From Chloroflexota bacterium (GTDB taxonomy: Bacteria > Chloroflexota > Limnocylindria > Limnocylindrales > CSP1-4): a stretch of 64,000 bases of DNA. Position numbers and translations under genes: made by a program. Shown piece by piece: positions 19,834-29,341 of this stretch (positions within the stretch are counted from its first letter, which is position 1; each line of letters opens with the position of its first letter). Where the stretch lies: positions 38,932 through 102,931 of the forward strand of contig JACPOU010000004.1 in assembly GCA_016191345.1 (NCBI GenBank), read 5' to 3'. The notes beneath the pieces are model-generated. The model ran no database searches. It saw only the letters and a program-made list of their open reading frames with translations, and had not been told where the DNA came from.

Positions 19834-21399
19834 TTACACCTGGCCCGTCCGGCGATACCGCCGGGCGACGAGCGCGTTGGCCGGGATCCGGGGCACGGCC
19901 CGCGAGAGCGGGACGACTGAGCCGTCGCGGCCCTCGATGGTGAGGAGTCGCGCCGCGGCCTCGTCGGTCGGCCGCGCGTCGACCGTGGCGAGGTCCACCC
20001 TGACGGCGGCGCCTCCGGCTCCCGCGCCGCGGTCCGCCTCCCCGCCGCGGTCCGCCTCCCCGCCGCGGTCCGTCGCCCCGCCGCGGTCCGTCGCCCCGCC
20101 GCGGTCCGTCGCCCCGCCGCGGTCCGTCGCCCCGCCGCGGTCCGTCGCCCCGCCGCGCCCCGCGTCCGTGCCCCGAAGCTCCGCCACCGCGGCGTCGGGG
20201 AAGGCCCCGGATTCGAAGGTCGTCCGAAGCTCCGCCTCGGCTCGCCAGCGCGGTCGCCGCAGCAGGATCCCGCGCCACCCGTCGGCGATCGCGGGCGTGA
20301 CCCGACCGTCGCCGGGCGCCGTGGCCGCCCCGGGCCCGGCGACCGATTCGCCGCGGGCCCAGCGGGCCGCCTGGTGGAGGAGCGCGTACTCGTCGAGGTC
20401 GGCGTACCCGGCGAGCTCATCGACGGGGGAGCGGTCGCCGAAGAGGGCGCGGATCGAGGGCGCGAAGACCTCCCCGAGGTCGAGATCGATCGCCCGGACC
20501 GTCCGGTGGAAGTAGACCTGCTGGTGGAGCAGCAGGCGGGCACCGAGGAACCCCTCGAGCGCCGGCACGCCCGGCTCGTAGATCGTGAGGCCCCGCTCGG
20601 AGACATAGGCGTAGCGCCGGAGCCGCTCGACGTCGAGGCCGACGCGGACGCCGGTGAAGAAGGCGTCCCGCCGGACGTAGTCGAGGTTGTCGACCGTGAA
20701 GACTCCGGACAGGAGCGGCTGGAGGACGCGGACCCAGGCGGGCATCGAGGCGTCGGCGAGGGCCGGCTTCGAGACGAGGAACGAGACCCAGCGCGGATCG
20801 ATCCGCTCGTCGTCCGCCAGCGCGTCCCGTTCGGGCACCGCGCCCGGGGCCCGGCGCAGGCCGCCGATCAGCTGGCCGAGCTCCTGCTCGATGATCCGCT
20901 GGCTGAGGTCCTCATGGGAAAGCGGCTTGCCGGGAACCCGCCGTGGATCCTCGGGCGCCGGGAAGGCGGCCAGGACGTGCTCGTCGAAGAAGTGGGCGAA
21001 CGGCCCGTGGCCCACGTCGTGGAGGAGGCCCGCGACCCGGAGCGTCTCGACGACGAGCCCTTCGGAGGGCCGCCGCTCGCCCGGCGCGATGGCGCCGAGC
21101 GCCGACCGGAGCGAGGGATAGAGGGCTCGCGCCCACAGGCCGGCCTCGTGCATCACGCCCAGGCCGTGGGTGAACCGCGAATGCTCGGCCGTCGGGAAGA
21201 CCCAGCGCGCACTCTGGAGCTGGCTGATCCGCCGGAGGCGCTGGAGCCACGCGGTGTCGAGGAGGTCGTCCTCGGCCACGTCCTCCGGCTCGAGCCCGGC
21301 TGCCGCGGACTCGGCGGCAGCGAGCCGCTTCGTCAGCTCCACGTAGCCGTGGATCGGGTCGCTGATGAGGTTGACCGCGGAGAACGGATGGCTCGCCAC
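19834..21399 (-). CDS. HD-domain phosphohydrolase (SAMHD1/dGTPase-like)
   Basis: VASHPFSAVNLISDPIHGYVELTKRL start; RFTHGLGVMHEA; VAGLLHDVGHGPFAHFFDEHVL; ORF track over-extends to 21684. Confidence 0.88.
   Translation of the reverse strand: MASHPFSAVNLISDPIHGYVELTKRLAAAESAAAGLEPEDVAEDDLLDTAWLQRLRRISQLQSARWVFPTAEHSRFTHGLGVMHEAGLWARALYPSLRSALGAIAPGERRPSEGLVVETLRVAGLLHDVGHGPFAHFFDEHVLAAFPAPEDPRRVPGKPLSHEDLSQRIIEQELGQLIGGLRRAPGAVPERDALADDERIDPRWVSFLVSKPALADASMPAWVRVLQPLLSGVFTVDNLDYVRRDAFFTGVRVGLDVERLRRYAYVSERGLTIYEPGVPALEGFLGARLLLHQQVYFHRTVRAIDLDLGEVFAPSIRALFGDRSPVDELAGYADLDEYALLHQAARWARGESVAGPGAATAPGDGRVTPAIADGWRGILLRRPRWRAEAELRTTFESGAFPDAAVAELRGTDAGRGGATDRGGATDRGGATDRGGATDRGGATDRGGEADRGGEADRGAGAGGAAVRVDLATVDARPTDEAAARLLTIEGRDGSVVPLSRAVPRIPANALVARRYRRTGQV
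20026..20151. repeat. 18-bp in-frame minisatellite, 7 units, inside HD-domain gene
   Basis: gccgcggtccgtcgcccc units, first two with cctcccc variant; encodes (GGATDR)n/(GGEADR)n. Confidence 0.95.
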
Positions 21400-21404
21400 G
21401 CCGC

Positions 21405-22409
21405 TCAGCCCGCCCCGTCGCGGGCGAGGGCCCGGCGATGCGTCTCGCGCACGTCGTCGCGGAGCGACTCGGGCCGGATGACTCGCACGTCGTCGCCCCA
21501 CGAGAGGACCCAGAGCCGGATCTCGATCGTCCCGCTGACGGTCGCCCGCCAGTTCAGCGACCCGTCCGGCTGGAGGGCCGCGGCCTGCGTCGGATGCCAG
21601 ACCGTCTCCGCGACCCGCGCGGCCACGGCCGGCACGAACTCGAGCTCGACCTCGGTCGTGGGCTGGTCGGCGATCATGTCCCACGCCTGGCGGAGCATCG
21701 TCTCGACCGTCCCCGGCTCGGGCGGCTCGAACCGGCGCGGCGTGACGATCACCGACCGGATCCGCTCGATCTTGAAGGTCCGCAGCGCGCCCGGGACCTC
21801 GTCGAAGCCGATGAGGTAGAGGGAGTGGGTCTGTGTCGAGGGCTCGATGAGGTACGGCCGGACGACCGCCTCCCGGATCGTCGGCTCGCGGCCCTCGTAG
21901 CGCGCCGGCTCGTACTCGATCTCCACCACGCGGCGGTCCGCCCAGGCCCGCGTCAGCGCGTGGACGTGATCCGTGAAGACGTCGTCGCGCCGGGCCCGCT
22001 GGAGGACGTCGAGCGAGCGTTCGACGTGCTCCGTCAGGGGGGTGGGCAGGCCGGCCGCGAGCTTCTCGAACGCCGAGGCGAGGTCCGGGTCGTACTTGTC
22101 GGCGTAGCGGACCATCAGCCGCGAGGCGAGGAAGACGGCCATCGCCTCCGGTACGGTCAGCTTGAGCGGCGGCAGGAACGCCGTCTCGAGGATGCCCCAG
22201 CGGCCGGCCTCGGCCCAGGTGGGCATGCCCAGCTCGCCCTGGAGGGCGACGAGGTCCCGATACGCCGTTCGTCGCGAGACCCCGAGCCGGCCGGCGATGT
22301 CGTCGACGCGGATCCCCTCGGGGTGGGCCTTCAGGAGGCTCAGGACGCGGAGCAGGCGCGCGCCGCGATCCCGCTTCGCGCTCGATCCGACCTCGTCGAA
22401 GTCCGCCAT
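21405..22409 (-). CDS. HTH + WYL-domain transcriptional regulator
   Basis: RLLRVLSLLKAHPEGIRVDDIAGRLGVSRRTAYRDLVALQ; RRVVEIEYEPARYEGREPTIREAVVRPYLIEPSTQTHSLYLIGFDE. Confidence 0.9.
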   Translation of the reverse strand: MADFDEVGSSAKRDRGARLLRVLSLLKAHPEGIRVDDIAGRLGVSRRTAYRDLVALQGELGMPTWAEAGRWGILETAFLPPLKLTVPEAMAVFLASRLMVRYADKYDPDLASAFEKLAAGLPTPLTEHVERSLDVLQRARRDDVFTDHVHALTRAWADRRVVEIEYEPARYEGREPTIREAVVRPYLIEPSTQTHSLYLIGFDEVPGALRTFKIERIRSVIVTPRRFEPPEPGTVETMLRQAWDMIADQPTTEVELEFVPAVAARVAETVWHPTQAAALQPDGSLNWRATVSGTIEIRLWVLSWGDDVRVIRPESLRDDVRETHRRALARDGAG

Positions 22410-22566
22410 GTCGCCTCCCGACTGGAGGATAGCGTCCGCCTGCCGACGGGACGCAAGTACGGGGTCCCCCCGGACCCCCGGGTCATCGCCCGGCCACGCC
22501 CTTCGACTGACCATGACCCCACCAGACCACCCGAACCTGGGTGGCTGGGGGACGAGGGGCCATTCG

Positions 22567-22836
22567 ATGGCGACGCGGGGAGCGGGTGACGAGGGCACGA
22601 CGCGGGCGACCTACCGCGCGCTGCTCGTCCGCGGCTTCACGCCCGGCGAGGCCGCGAACCTCACCGCCTACCTGAACGGCCTCGAGGTCGGCACCGGGCG
22701 CGCCTGGCGTCTGGCCGACGTGGACCGCCTCCTCTTCCTGCGCGAGCTATGCCGGACCGGCCGGCTCGGAGCTGATGACGGCCTGGGGCGGGCGTCCACG
22801 GCCGACGCGGTCGCGGGGGTCCCCGGGACTGCCTGA
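22567..22836 (+). CDS. Small hypothetical protein
   Basis: 89 aa: MATRGAGDEGTTRATYRALLVRGFTPGEAANLTAYLNGLEVGTGRAWRLADVDRLLFLREL. Confidence 0.6.
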   Translation: MATRGAGDEGTTRATYRALLVRGFTPGEAANLTAYLNGLEVGTGRAWRLADVDRLLFLRELCRTGRLGADDGLGRASTADAVAGVPGTA

Positions 22837-23020
22837 CCCGCTCAATCATTCGCCGGTGCGCGGGTCTCCTCTCGCCCACCGGCTCAGAGCCCGAAGCGGC
22901 GCCCACCTCCTCCGGGCGCCGCTTCGGATTCGCGCCCCGTCTCGTGCTCAGCCTCGCGCCACGCGACCCGCCTCGCGCCGACGTGACCCGCCATGTCTCG
23001 TGCCACGCCTCGCGCCACGT

Positions 23021-23133
23021 GACCCGCCTCACGGGTCAGTCCCGGGGCAGTCGTGCACGCCACCCACTCGAATTCGTCGGATCCGTCGATGTGCCACGCA
23101 CGAATGTCGCCCAGCTGACCCGCCACCCGGGTC
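23021..23133 (-). repeat. Copy A of a paired-hairpin dispersed element
   Basis: GACCCG-N5-CGGGTC hairpin at both ends (23021-23037 and 23117-23133); inner 98 bp aligns without gaps to 33764-33861. Confidence 0.6.
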
Positions 23134-23203
23134 GAGCGCTCTGGAACCACCGCCCCGCCCCGCGCCTCGCGCCTCGCCTCGCGCCCCGCCTCGCGCCCCG
23201 CCG

Positions 23204-23944
23204 GTCGTGGTCGACCCGGGGGTTGGCACCGCGCGGCGGCCCATCGGCATCCGGACGGCCCGGGGCGACATCCTCATCGGCCCGGACAACGGCGTGCTGA
23301 TGCCGGCAGCGGCGGTCCTGGGCGGCGTCGCCGAGGCCCGGGCCCTCGAGAACCGTGACCTGATGCTGCCCCGGACGTCCTCGACGTTCCACGGCCGCGA
23401 CATCTTCGCGCCCATTGCCGCGCACCTCGCCGTCGGCACGCCGTTCGAATGGATCGGCAGCCCGATCGCGGCCGCGGACCTCGTCCCGCTCGCGTTCCCG
23501 GCCCCGGTGGCCCGCGACGGAGCCCTGGAGACGACGGTCATCTTCATCGACTCGTTCGGCAACATCCGGCTGGCCGGGGTCCCCGCGGACCTCGAGGCGG
23601 CGATTGGACCGCTGACCCCGGGCCGCACCCTCCAGATCGAGTTCGGCGCAGCCGCCGCCACGCCCGTCGGCGAGGCCGCCCCCACGTCCGCCCCCACGTC
23701 CGGCCCCCCGCCGGGCGTCGCACACGGGGCCACGTCCGCCGCCACGCCCGGCGCCACGTCCGCCCCCACGTCCGCCCGTACCGAGGCGATTCCCTGGGCG
23801 CGGACGTTCGGCGAGCGACCCCTCGGGGCGGCGCTCGTCTACGAGAACTCGTTCGGCGGCCTCGCGATTGCCGACAACCAGGGCAACGCCGCCGCCCGCC
23901 TCGGCGTGGAGCCCGAGCGCCCGGTCCGCATCCGCCCGGCTTGA
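23204..23944 (+). pseudogene. N-terminally truncated SAM hydroxide adenosyltransferase (DUF62) paralog
   Basis: VVVDPGVGTARRPIGIRTARGDILIGPDNGVLMP... closely parallels the intact downstream copy but lacks its first ~65 residues (xFATDFG motif). Confidence 0.6.
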
Positions 23945-23951
23945 GGTACAG

Positions 23952-24779
23952 ATGACCAGGCCCGTCATCACCTTCGCGACCGACTTCGGCCCGGCGGCGC
24001 CTGCCGTCTGCCGCGGCGTCATGTACCGGATCGCCCCGGACGCCCTGATCATCGACATCAGTCACCAGATCCCCCGCTACTCGATCCGGGAGGGCGCGGG
24101 GACCCTCGTCTTCGCCCTGCCGCACATGCCCGTCGGCGTCCACGTCGCGGTGGTCGATCCGGGCGTCGGCACGGAACGGCGCGGCGTCGCCATCCACGTC
24201 GCCAGGGGCGACACCCTCGTCGGCCCGGACAACGGACTCCTCATGCCGGTCGCGAAGCGCCTCGGCGGCATCCTCGCGGCCCACAGCCTCGAGAACCGGG
24301 ATCTCATGCTTCCCGTCGTCACGAGCAGCTTCCACGGTCGCGACATCTTCGCCCCGATGGCCGCCCACCTCGCGATGGGCACCTCGATCGAGGTCGTCGG
24401 CCCGGCCATCGATCCGGCCTCGCTGGTCCGCCTCGAGGCCCCGCAGGCTGTCGTCATGGAGGGCGCTCTCGAGAGCCAGGTCGTCCACGTCCTGATCTAC
24501 GGCAACGTCACGTTCGCCGGCACGCCCGCGGACCTCGAGGCCGCGATCGGGCCGCTTGAGCCCGGGCGCCGCCTCGTCCTCGAGTTCCCCGCGTTGAAGG
24601 GGGCGCCCGCGGTCCGCGAAGCGACCGTCTGGGAGCGGACATTCGGGCGGGTGGCGGTCGGTGCGTCGCTCCTCATGGAGGATTCCGAGGGCCACCTGTC
24701 GCTCGCCGATAACCAGGGCAACGCAGCGGAGCGGCTGGGCCTGGCCCTCGATCGCCCCGTCCGCATCCGGCCGGCCTGA
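23952..24779 (+). CDS. SAM hydroxide adenosyltransferase / SAM hydrolase (DUF62 family)
   Basis: MTRPVITFATDFGPAAPAVCRGVMYRIAPDALIIDISHQIPRYSIREGA; VVDPGVGTERRGVAIHV; GPDNGLL; NRDLMLP; FHGRDIFAPMAAHLA. Confidence 0.93.
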   Translation: MTRPVITFATDFGPAAPAVCRGVMYRIAPDALIIDISHQIPRYSIREGAGTLVFALPHMPVGVHVAVVDPGVGTERRGVAIHVARGDTLVGPDNGLLMPVAKRLGGILAAHSLENRDLMLPVVTSSFHGRDIFAPMAAHLAMGTSIEVVGPAIDPASLVRLEAPQAVVMEGALESQVVHVLIYGNVTFAGTPADLEAAIGPLEPGRRLVLEFPALKGAPAVREATVWERTFGRVAVGASLLMEDSEGHLSLADNQGNAAERLGLALDRPVRIRPA

Positions 24780-24799
24780 CGGCAGCCGGGCCGAACCCT

Positions 24800-26524
24800 G
24801 TGGCCGCGCCGCTCGTCGAGATCGAGGATCTGTCCTTCCGCTACCGACAGGCGACCGAACCGGCAATCCGCCATCTCAGCCTCTCGATCGAGCCGGGCGA
24901 GGTGCTCCTCGTGGCGGGACCCTCGGGCTGCGGCAAGAGCACCCTCATCCGCTCGATCAACGGGCTCATCCCGCACGCCTATCCGGGCGAGCTGACCGGC
25001 ACCGTCCGCGTCGCGGGCATCCCCACGAGCGAGCAGCGCCTGCGCGACCTCTCGAAGACGATCGGCACGGTGCTCCAGGACCCGGCCAAGCAGATCGTCG
25101 GGGCGAGCGTCGAGGCGGAGCTCGCCTTCGGCCCGGAGAACTTCGGCATCGAGCGCTCGGAGATCCGGTCGCGGATCGGCCAGGTCGCGGACCGGGCGGG
25201 CATCCGGCAGCTCCTGGGCCGCGAGACCTTCGCCCTTTCCGGCGGGGAGCGCCAGCTCCTGGCGGTCGCCGGCATCCTCATGCTCCAGCCGCGGCTCTAC
25301 GTCGTGGACGAGCCGCTCGCCAACCTCGACCCGGCGACCGCCTCACGGCTCATCGCGATCCTGCGAGCGCTCGCCGACGAGGGCCACGCGGTCGTCATCG
25401 TCGAACACCGCGTCGAGGAGGCCCTCGACCTCCGGCCGGACCGCGTCCTCTACCTCGAGGACGGTGAGTCGCGGTACCTGGGGGGGATCGACGGCTTCCT
25501 CGCGGTTGCCGACCCGGACGCGGTCAAGCTGCCGTTCGATGCGGTCCTCGCCCGCTACCGGGCCGCGCCGGACCTGGCCGAAGCCGCCGCGGCGGCCGGG
25601 ACCGCGGGCCGCATGACCGGCCCCACGGACGCGGGGGAGGGACCCGACGGCGCCGCCGCGACCCCGCCGCGCCTCGCCTATCACGGCGTTCGCGCCGGCT
25701 ACGGCGACCGCGAGATCCTCCACGGCATCGACGCCCGCCTCGGCCCGAAGGAGGTCGTCGCCGTCCTGGGCCCGAACGGCTCCGGCAAGACGACGCTCTT
25801 CCGGACGGCGATGGGCCTCATGCCGGTCACGGCCGGATCCATCGAGGTCGACGGCCGGCCGGCCCGCGATCGGACCGTGGCCCAGCTTGCGGGCACGTTC
25901 GGGTACGTCTTCCAGAGCCCAAGCCAGATGCTCTTCGCCCGGACCGTCCGCGAGGAGCTCCAGTTCGGGCCGCGGAACCTCGGCCGTGACCTCGGACGGC
26001 TGGACAAGATCGTCGCGACGGCCCTCGAGCGGACCTCGCTGGACCAGCTCGAGGGGATCCTGGACCGGCCGCCCCTCACCCTGTCCTTCGGCCAGCAGAA
26101 GCGCCTGGCCCTCGCCATCGCGCTCGCCCTGGAGCCCGCCACTCTCCTCCTCGACGAACCGTCCGCGGGGCAGGATCACCGCACCGCGCGGCGGTTCATG
26201 CGCGAGGTCCTGGCCATTCCGGGCCTCGAATCCATCTATCTCGTGACCCACGATGTAGACCTTGCATTGACGCATGCAGACCGTATCCTGCTCTTCAGGG
26301 ACGGTCAGGTCGTCGCGGACGGCCCGCCCGCCTCCGTCGTCGAGGACGAGGATCGCTGGATCGAGTGCAACCTGCGCCCCACGTCGCTGATGCGGGCCAA
26401 CGCCCGATGGCGCCGCAACGACTCGGGGTTCCTCGACGCTGAGACCCTGGCCGCCCGCATCGCGCTCGACGCCGGCCGCGGCGCGGGCCCGGGAGAAGGA
26501 GGTCGATCCGTCGGCGCTGGCTGA
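24800..26524 (+). CDS. ECF transporter fused double ATPase (EcfA-EcfA')
   Basis: Two NBDs: GPSGCGKSTLIRSINGLIPHAYPGE...LSGGERQLLAVAGILML; GPNGSGKTTLFRTAMGLMPVT...LSFGQQKRLALAIALALEP. Confidence 0.94.
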   Translation: MAAPLVEIEDLSFRYRQATEPAIRHLSLSIEPGEVLLVAGPSGCGKSTLIRSINGLIPHAYPGELTGTVRVAGIPTSEQRLRDLSKTIGTVLQDPAKQIVGASVEAELAFGPENFGIERSEIRSRIGQVADRAGIRQLLGRETFALSGGERQLLAVAGILMLQPRLYVVDEPLANLDPATASRLIAILRALADEGHAVVIVEHRVEEALDLRPDRVLYLEDGESRYLGGIDGFLAVADPDAVKLPFDAVLARYRAAPDLAEAAAAAGTAGRMTGPTDAGEGPDGAAATPPRLAYHGVRAGYGDREILHGIDARLGPKEVVAVLGPNGSGKTTLFRTAMGLMPVTAGSIEVDGRPARDRTVAQLAGTFGYVFQSPSQMLFARTVREELQFGPRNLGRDLGRLDKIVATALERTSLDQLEGILDRPPLTLSFGQQKRLALAIALALEPATLLLDEPSAGQDHRTARRFMREVLAIPGLESIYLVTHDVDLALTHADRILLFRDGQVVADGPPASVVEDEDRWIECNLRPTSLMRANARWRRNDSGFLDAETLAARIALDAGRGAGPGEGGRSVGAG

Positions 26525-26562
26525 CCCTGGCTGATCGATTCGGGAATCCAAGGAGGGTTCGG

Positions 26563-27132
26563 ATGTCCACGATGACCATGTCGCGCTCCATGTGGAGCGT
26601 CGACTCGCGGACGATCGTCTATGCGGCGATCGGCGCCGCGCTGTACGCAGTCCTTGGCCTGTTCAGTTTCCTGTTGCCCGGCACCCAGAACGTCACGGTC
26701 CGACCCGCATTCGCGATCGTCACCTTCTTCGGGTTCGGGTTCGGGCCCGTCGCCGGCATCTTCGTCGGTTTCGTCGGCAACGCGATCATCGACCAGCTTC
26801 AGGGCTCGGGATTCCTGACCTACTGGAACTGGAGCCTCGCCAATGGCCTCGCCGGCCTCGTGGCCGGACTCGGCGCCATGTACCTCGGCGGGATGATGCG
26901 TGGCGACATCAGCCGACGAGCTCTCGCAGGCGCCATCGCCGGCGCGGTGGGTACGATCATCGGCTTCCTTTTCGTGTTCTCCGACATGTTCCTCGGCAGC
27001 GGGTCCAGCTTCAACACGATCCTGACGACCGCGTACGTTCCGGTCGTGATCGCGGACGTCATCGCGGCCGTGATCCTGACCCCGGTGCTCGTCTATGCGT
27101 GGGAACCCTTGAAGGCCAGTCTCGGGCGATAG
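26563..27132 (+). CDS. ECF transporter S component (substrate unknown)
   Basis: About 6 TM protein between EcfAA' and EcfT; VRPAFAIVTFFGFGFGPVAGIFVGFVGNAIIDQL; RBS aaggaggg. Confidence 0.88.
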   Translation: MSTMTMSRSMWSVDSRTIVYAAIGAALYAVLGLFSFLLPGTQNVTVRPAFAIVTFFGFGFGPVAGIFVGFVGNAIIDQLQGSGFLTYWNWSLANGLAGLVAGLGAMYLGGMMRGDISRRALAGAIAGAVGTIIGFLFVFSDMFLGSGSSFNTILTTAYVPVVIADVIAAVILTPVLVYAWEPLKASLGR

Positions 27133-27149
27133 GCCCGTAGCTCCGCGAC

Positions 27150-27989
27150 GTGAACGTAACGCCGCGGTACCTGGGCCGGGGGTCGTGGCTCTCGCGTCGC
27201 GACCCCCGCGTCCTCGTCCTGGTGATCGTGTTCTTCATCTTCACGGTCGTCCAGGTGTGGGACGGACGAGTGGTTCTCGGTCTCCTGGTGCTCGCGCTGG
27301 CCTACTACCGCTCGGCTGGGATTCCCTTTGCCGCGGTGCGCCGGAACTGGGTCTTCGCGATCTCGTTCGTCACCCTGCTCACGCTCGTGAATTCGGTTCT
27401 CACGGGGCAGCGCGTCAGCGGGGCGGACCTCCACGTGTACTTCCAGGTGCCGATCCTTGGGACGCCCGTTTCGGCCGAATCGCTGGCGTATGCGGCGTCG
27501 CAGTGGATGCGCTTCATCGCCATGGTCGCGATCGGATTCCCGCTCGCGTTCTGCATGGCACCCGCTGACTTCGGGGCTACCTTCGCCCGCCTCGGCATCC
27601 CGGAGAAGTTTGCCGTCGGGCTGGACCTCACGTTCCGATTCATCCCATCCCTGGCCGTCGACTACCAGGAAACGATCGACGCGCAGCGCGTTCGCGGCTA
27701 CGAGCCGACGGCGGGCAACGGGTCCGTGGTGGCCAGGCTGCGCCAGATGATCCCGATCCTCGCCCCGCTCACCATCAGTGCCATCGCGGGTGCCGAGGAC
27801 ACGATCGACGCCATGGACCTTCGGGGATTCGGGACGGGCAGGCGAACCTGGCTGCGCGAGTTGGACTTCGATCGAACGGACCGCCTGCTCGTCGGGTTCT
27901 TCGCCGCCCTTCTCATCGTCATGACGATCGCCGGCTACACCCTCGGCACCTCATCGATCTGGGTGCCCGGCTTCCTCATCCCCGGGTAG
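27150..27989 (+). CDS. ECF transporter T component (EcfT)
   Basis: GVDLTFRFIPSLAVDYQETIDAQRVRGYEP; AMDLRGFGTGRRTWLREL. Confidence 0.92.
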   Translation: MNVTPRYLGRGSWLSRRDPRVLVLVIVFFIFTVVQVWDGRVVLGLLVLALAYYRSAGIPFAAVRRNWVFAISFVTLLTLVNSVLTGQRVSGADLHVYFQVPILGTPVSAESLAYAASQWMRFIAMVAIGFPLAFCMAPADFGATFARLGIPEKFAVGLDLTFRFIPSLAVDYQETIDAQRVRGYEPTAGNGSVVARLRQMIPILAPLTISAIAGAEDTIDAMDLRGFGTGRRTWLRELDFDRTDRLLVGFFAALLIVMTIAGYTLGTSSIWVPGFLIPG

Positions 27990-27991
27990 GT

Positions 27992-29236
27992 TCAGGCGCC
28001 GAGCATCTCCGTCAGCGTCACGGGGGTGAGGCCCCGGCCCTGGAGGCCACTCAGGAGGTCCGGCAGGGCTTCCAGCGTGTTCCAGCCGCCGAGGTGCATG
28101 AGGACGATCGAACCGCCCTGGCTGTTCGCCACCACCTTCGTGACGATATCGCCGGCCGTCGGGCCGCCGTCGGCGGTGGACTTCCAGTCGATCGTGTCGA
28201 CGTCCCACATGACGAGGTCCTGCCAGCCGGCGGCGCCGACGCCGGCGCGCACGGTGTAGGTCCACGCCCCATACGGCGGACGGAACCACGGCCTCGTGTC
28301 CTGCCCGACCAGGTCCCGGATCGCCGTGTCGCTGGACTGGAGCTGGTCGGCCATCTGGGCGGCGGTGAGGGTCGTGAAGTCGGCGTGGTTCCACGAGTGA
28401 TTGCCGAAGTCGAACAGGTCCGGACGCGTGGCCGCGAGCTGGAGAGCCGCCCGGCCCTGATCGGTGGTCGTCCCGGCCTGGCCGGTCGGGAAGAGCGTGG
28501 CGTGAACGCCGTTGTCGATGAGCCACTGGACGATGTCCACGGCCGGGTCGAGCCGCCCGCCCATGTCGAAGGTGAGGGCGATCTTCGTGGTCCCGCGCGG
28601 GCCGTGGCTGATGACCGTGGCCGGGCCGTTGGTGGCGGTCGTCGGGGCCGGCGTGCCGGGCGGCCCGGAGGTCGGCGCGATCGTCGGGATGGGCGTCGGG
28701 GGCCCTGGGCTCGGCGTCGGCGGGTTCGCGTCGTCGACCGTGGTTCCCGGCAGGACGACGAGGACCCAGCCCGGTTCGATGCGGCCGGGGTCGTAGCCAC
28801 TCGACGTCGGGTCGAGATTCGGGTACGTCCCGCGATTCCACCAGGCGAGGCTGCGGGCGGTCGTCGAGAACGTCCGGGCGATCGAGTTGAGGCTGTCGCC
28901 CGCGCGGACGACGTAGCTCGTGAAGGTGGGCAGCGGGGTCGGCGTCGGCCGGGTGAAGGAGGGCAGGGGCGTGGGCGTGGCCTCGGCCGGATCGGTCGGA
29001 AGGGAGCCCGTACCGCCGGGCGCCGTGGGCGACGCCGTGGGCGATGCCGAGGCGCCGCCCGGGAGGAGCCCCGGCAGCAGGACGATCGCCGCGACGAGGG
29101 CCACGGCGACGGCAGCGAGGAGCGCGGCCAGCGCGGGCGACGAGGGCGAGATCCCGGAACGCAGCGCGCCTCCAGGCGGCTGCCGAGCGGCGGGACGGCG
29201 AGGCTCGAAGTCGTTCATCAGGCCACTCAGACGCAT
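27992..29236 (-). CDS. LysM domain + polysaccharide deacetylase
   Basis: SYVVRAGDSLNSIARTFSTTARSLAWWN (LysM); KIALTFDMGGRLDPAVDIVQWLIDNGVHATLFPTG; FGNHSWNHADFTTLTA; WFRPPYGAW. Confidence 0.92.
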   Translation of the reverse strand: MRLSGLMNDFEPRRPAARQPPGGALRSGISPSSPALAALLAAVAVALVAAIVLLPGLLPGGASASPTASPTAPGGTGSLPTDPAEATPTPLPSFTRPTPTPLPTFTSYVVRAGDSLNSIARTFSTTARSLAWWNRGTYPNLDPTSSGYDPGRIEPGWVLVVLPGTTVDDANPPTPSPGPPTPIPTIAPTSGPPGTPAPTTATNGPATVISHGPRGTTKIALTFDMGGRLDPAVDIVQWLIDNGVHATLFPTGQAGTTTDQGRAALQLAATRPDLFDFGNHSWNHADFTTLTAAQMADQLQSSDTAIRDLVGQDTRPWFRPPYGAWTYTVRAGVGAAGWQDLVMWDVDTIDWKSTADGGPTAGDIVTKVVANSQGGSIVLMHLGGWNTLEALPDLLSGLQGRGLTPVTLTEMLGA

Positions 29237-29254
29237 TCTGCGCCAGGCCCGTGA

Positions 29255-29270
29255 CTCCGGCGCGCCGGAG
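29255..29270. other. Perfect 16-bp palindrome ctccggcgcgccggag in intergenic region
   Basis: Between GGDEF gene stop (29342) and LysM-deacetylase start (29236). Confidence 0.5.
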
Positions 29271-29341
29271 CCCGGTGGGGTCGGCCCGGGGTCCGGGATG
29301 CACGACCCCGGCGACCCCGGCGACCGCCCGCCGCGGCTCGC

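Noticed and set aside
20026-20151. Possible CRISPR array
   Set aside because: Continuous 18-bp tandem units with no unique spacers, in frame in a coding gene; no cas genes nearby.
22940-23200. Possible CRISPR or IS remnant from repeated gacccgcctcgcgcc blocks
   Set aside because: Irregular short GC-rich repeats without spacer structure; no transposase. Only the embedded hairpin element is reported.
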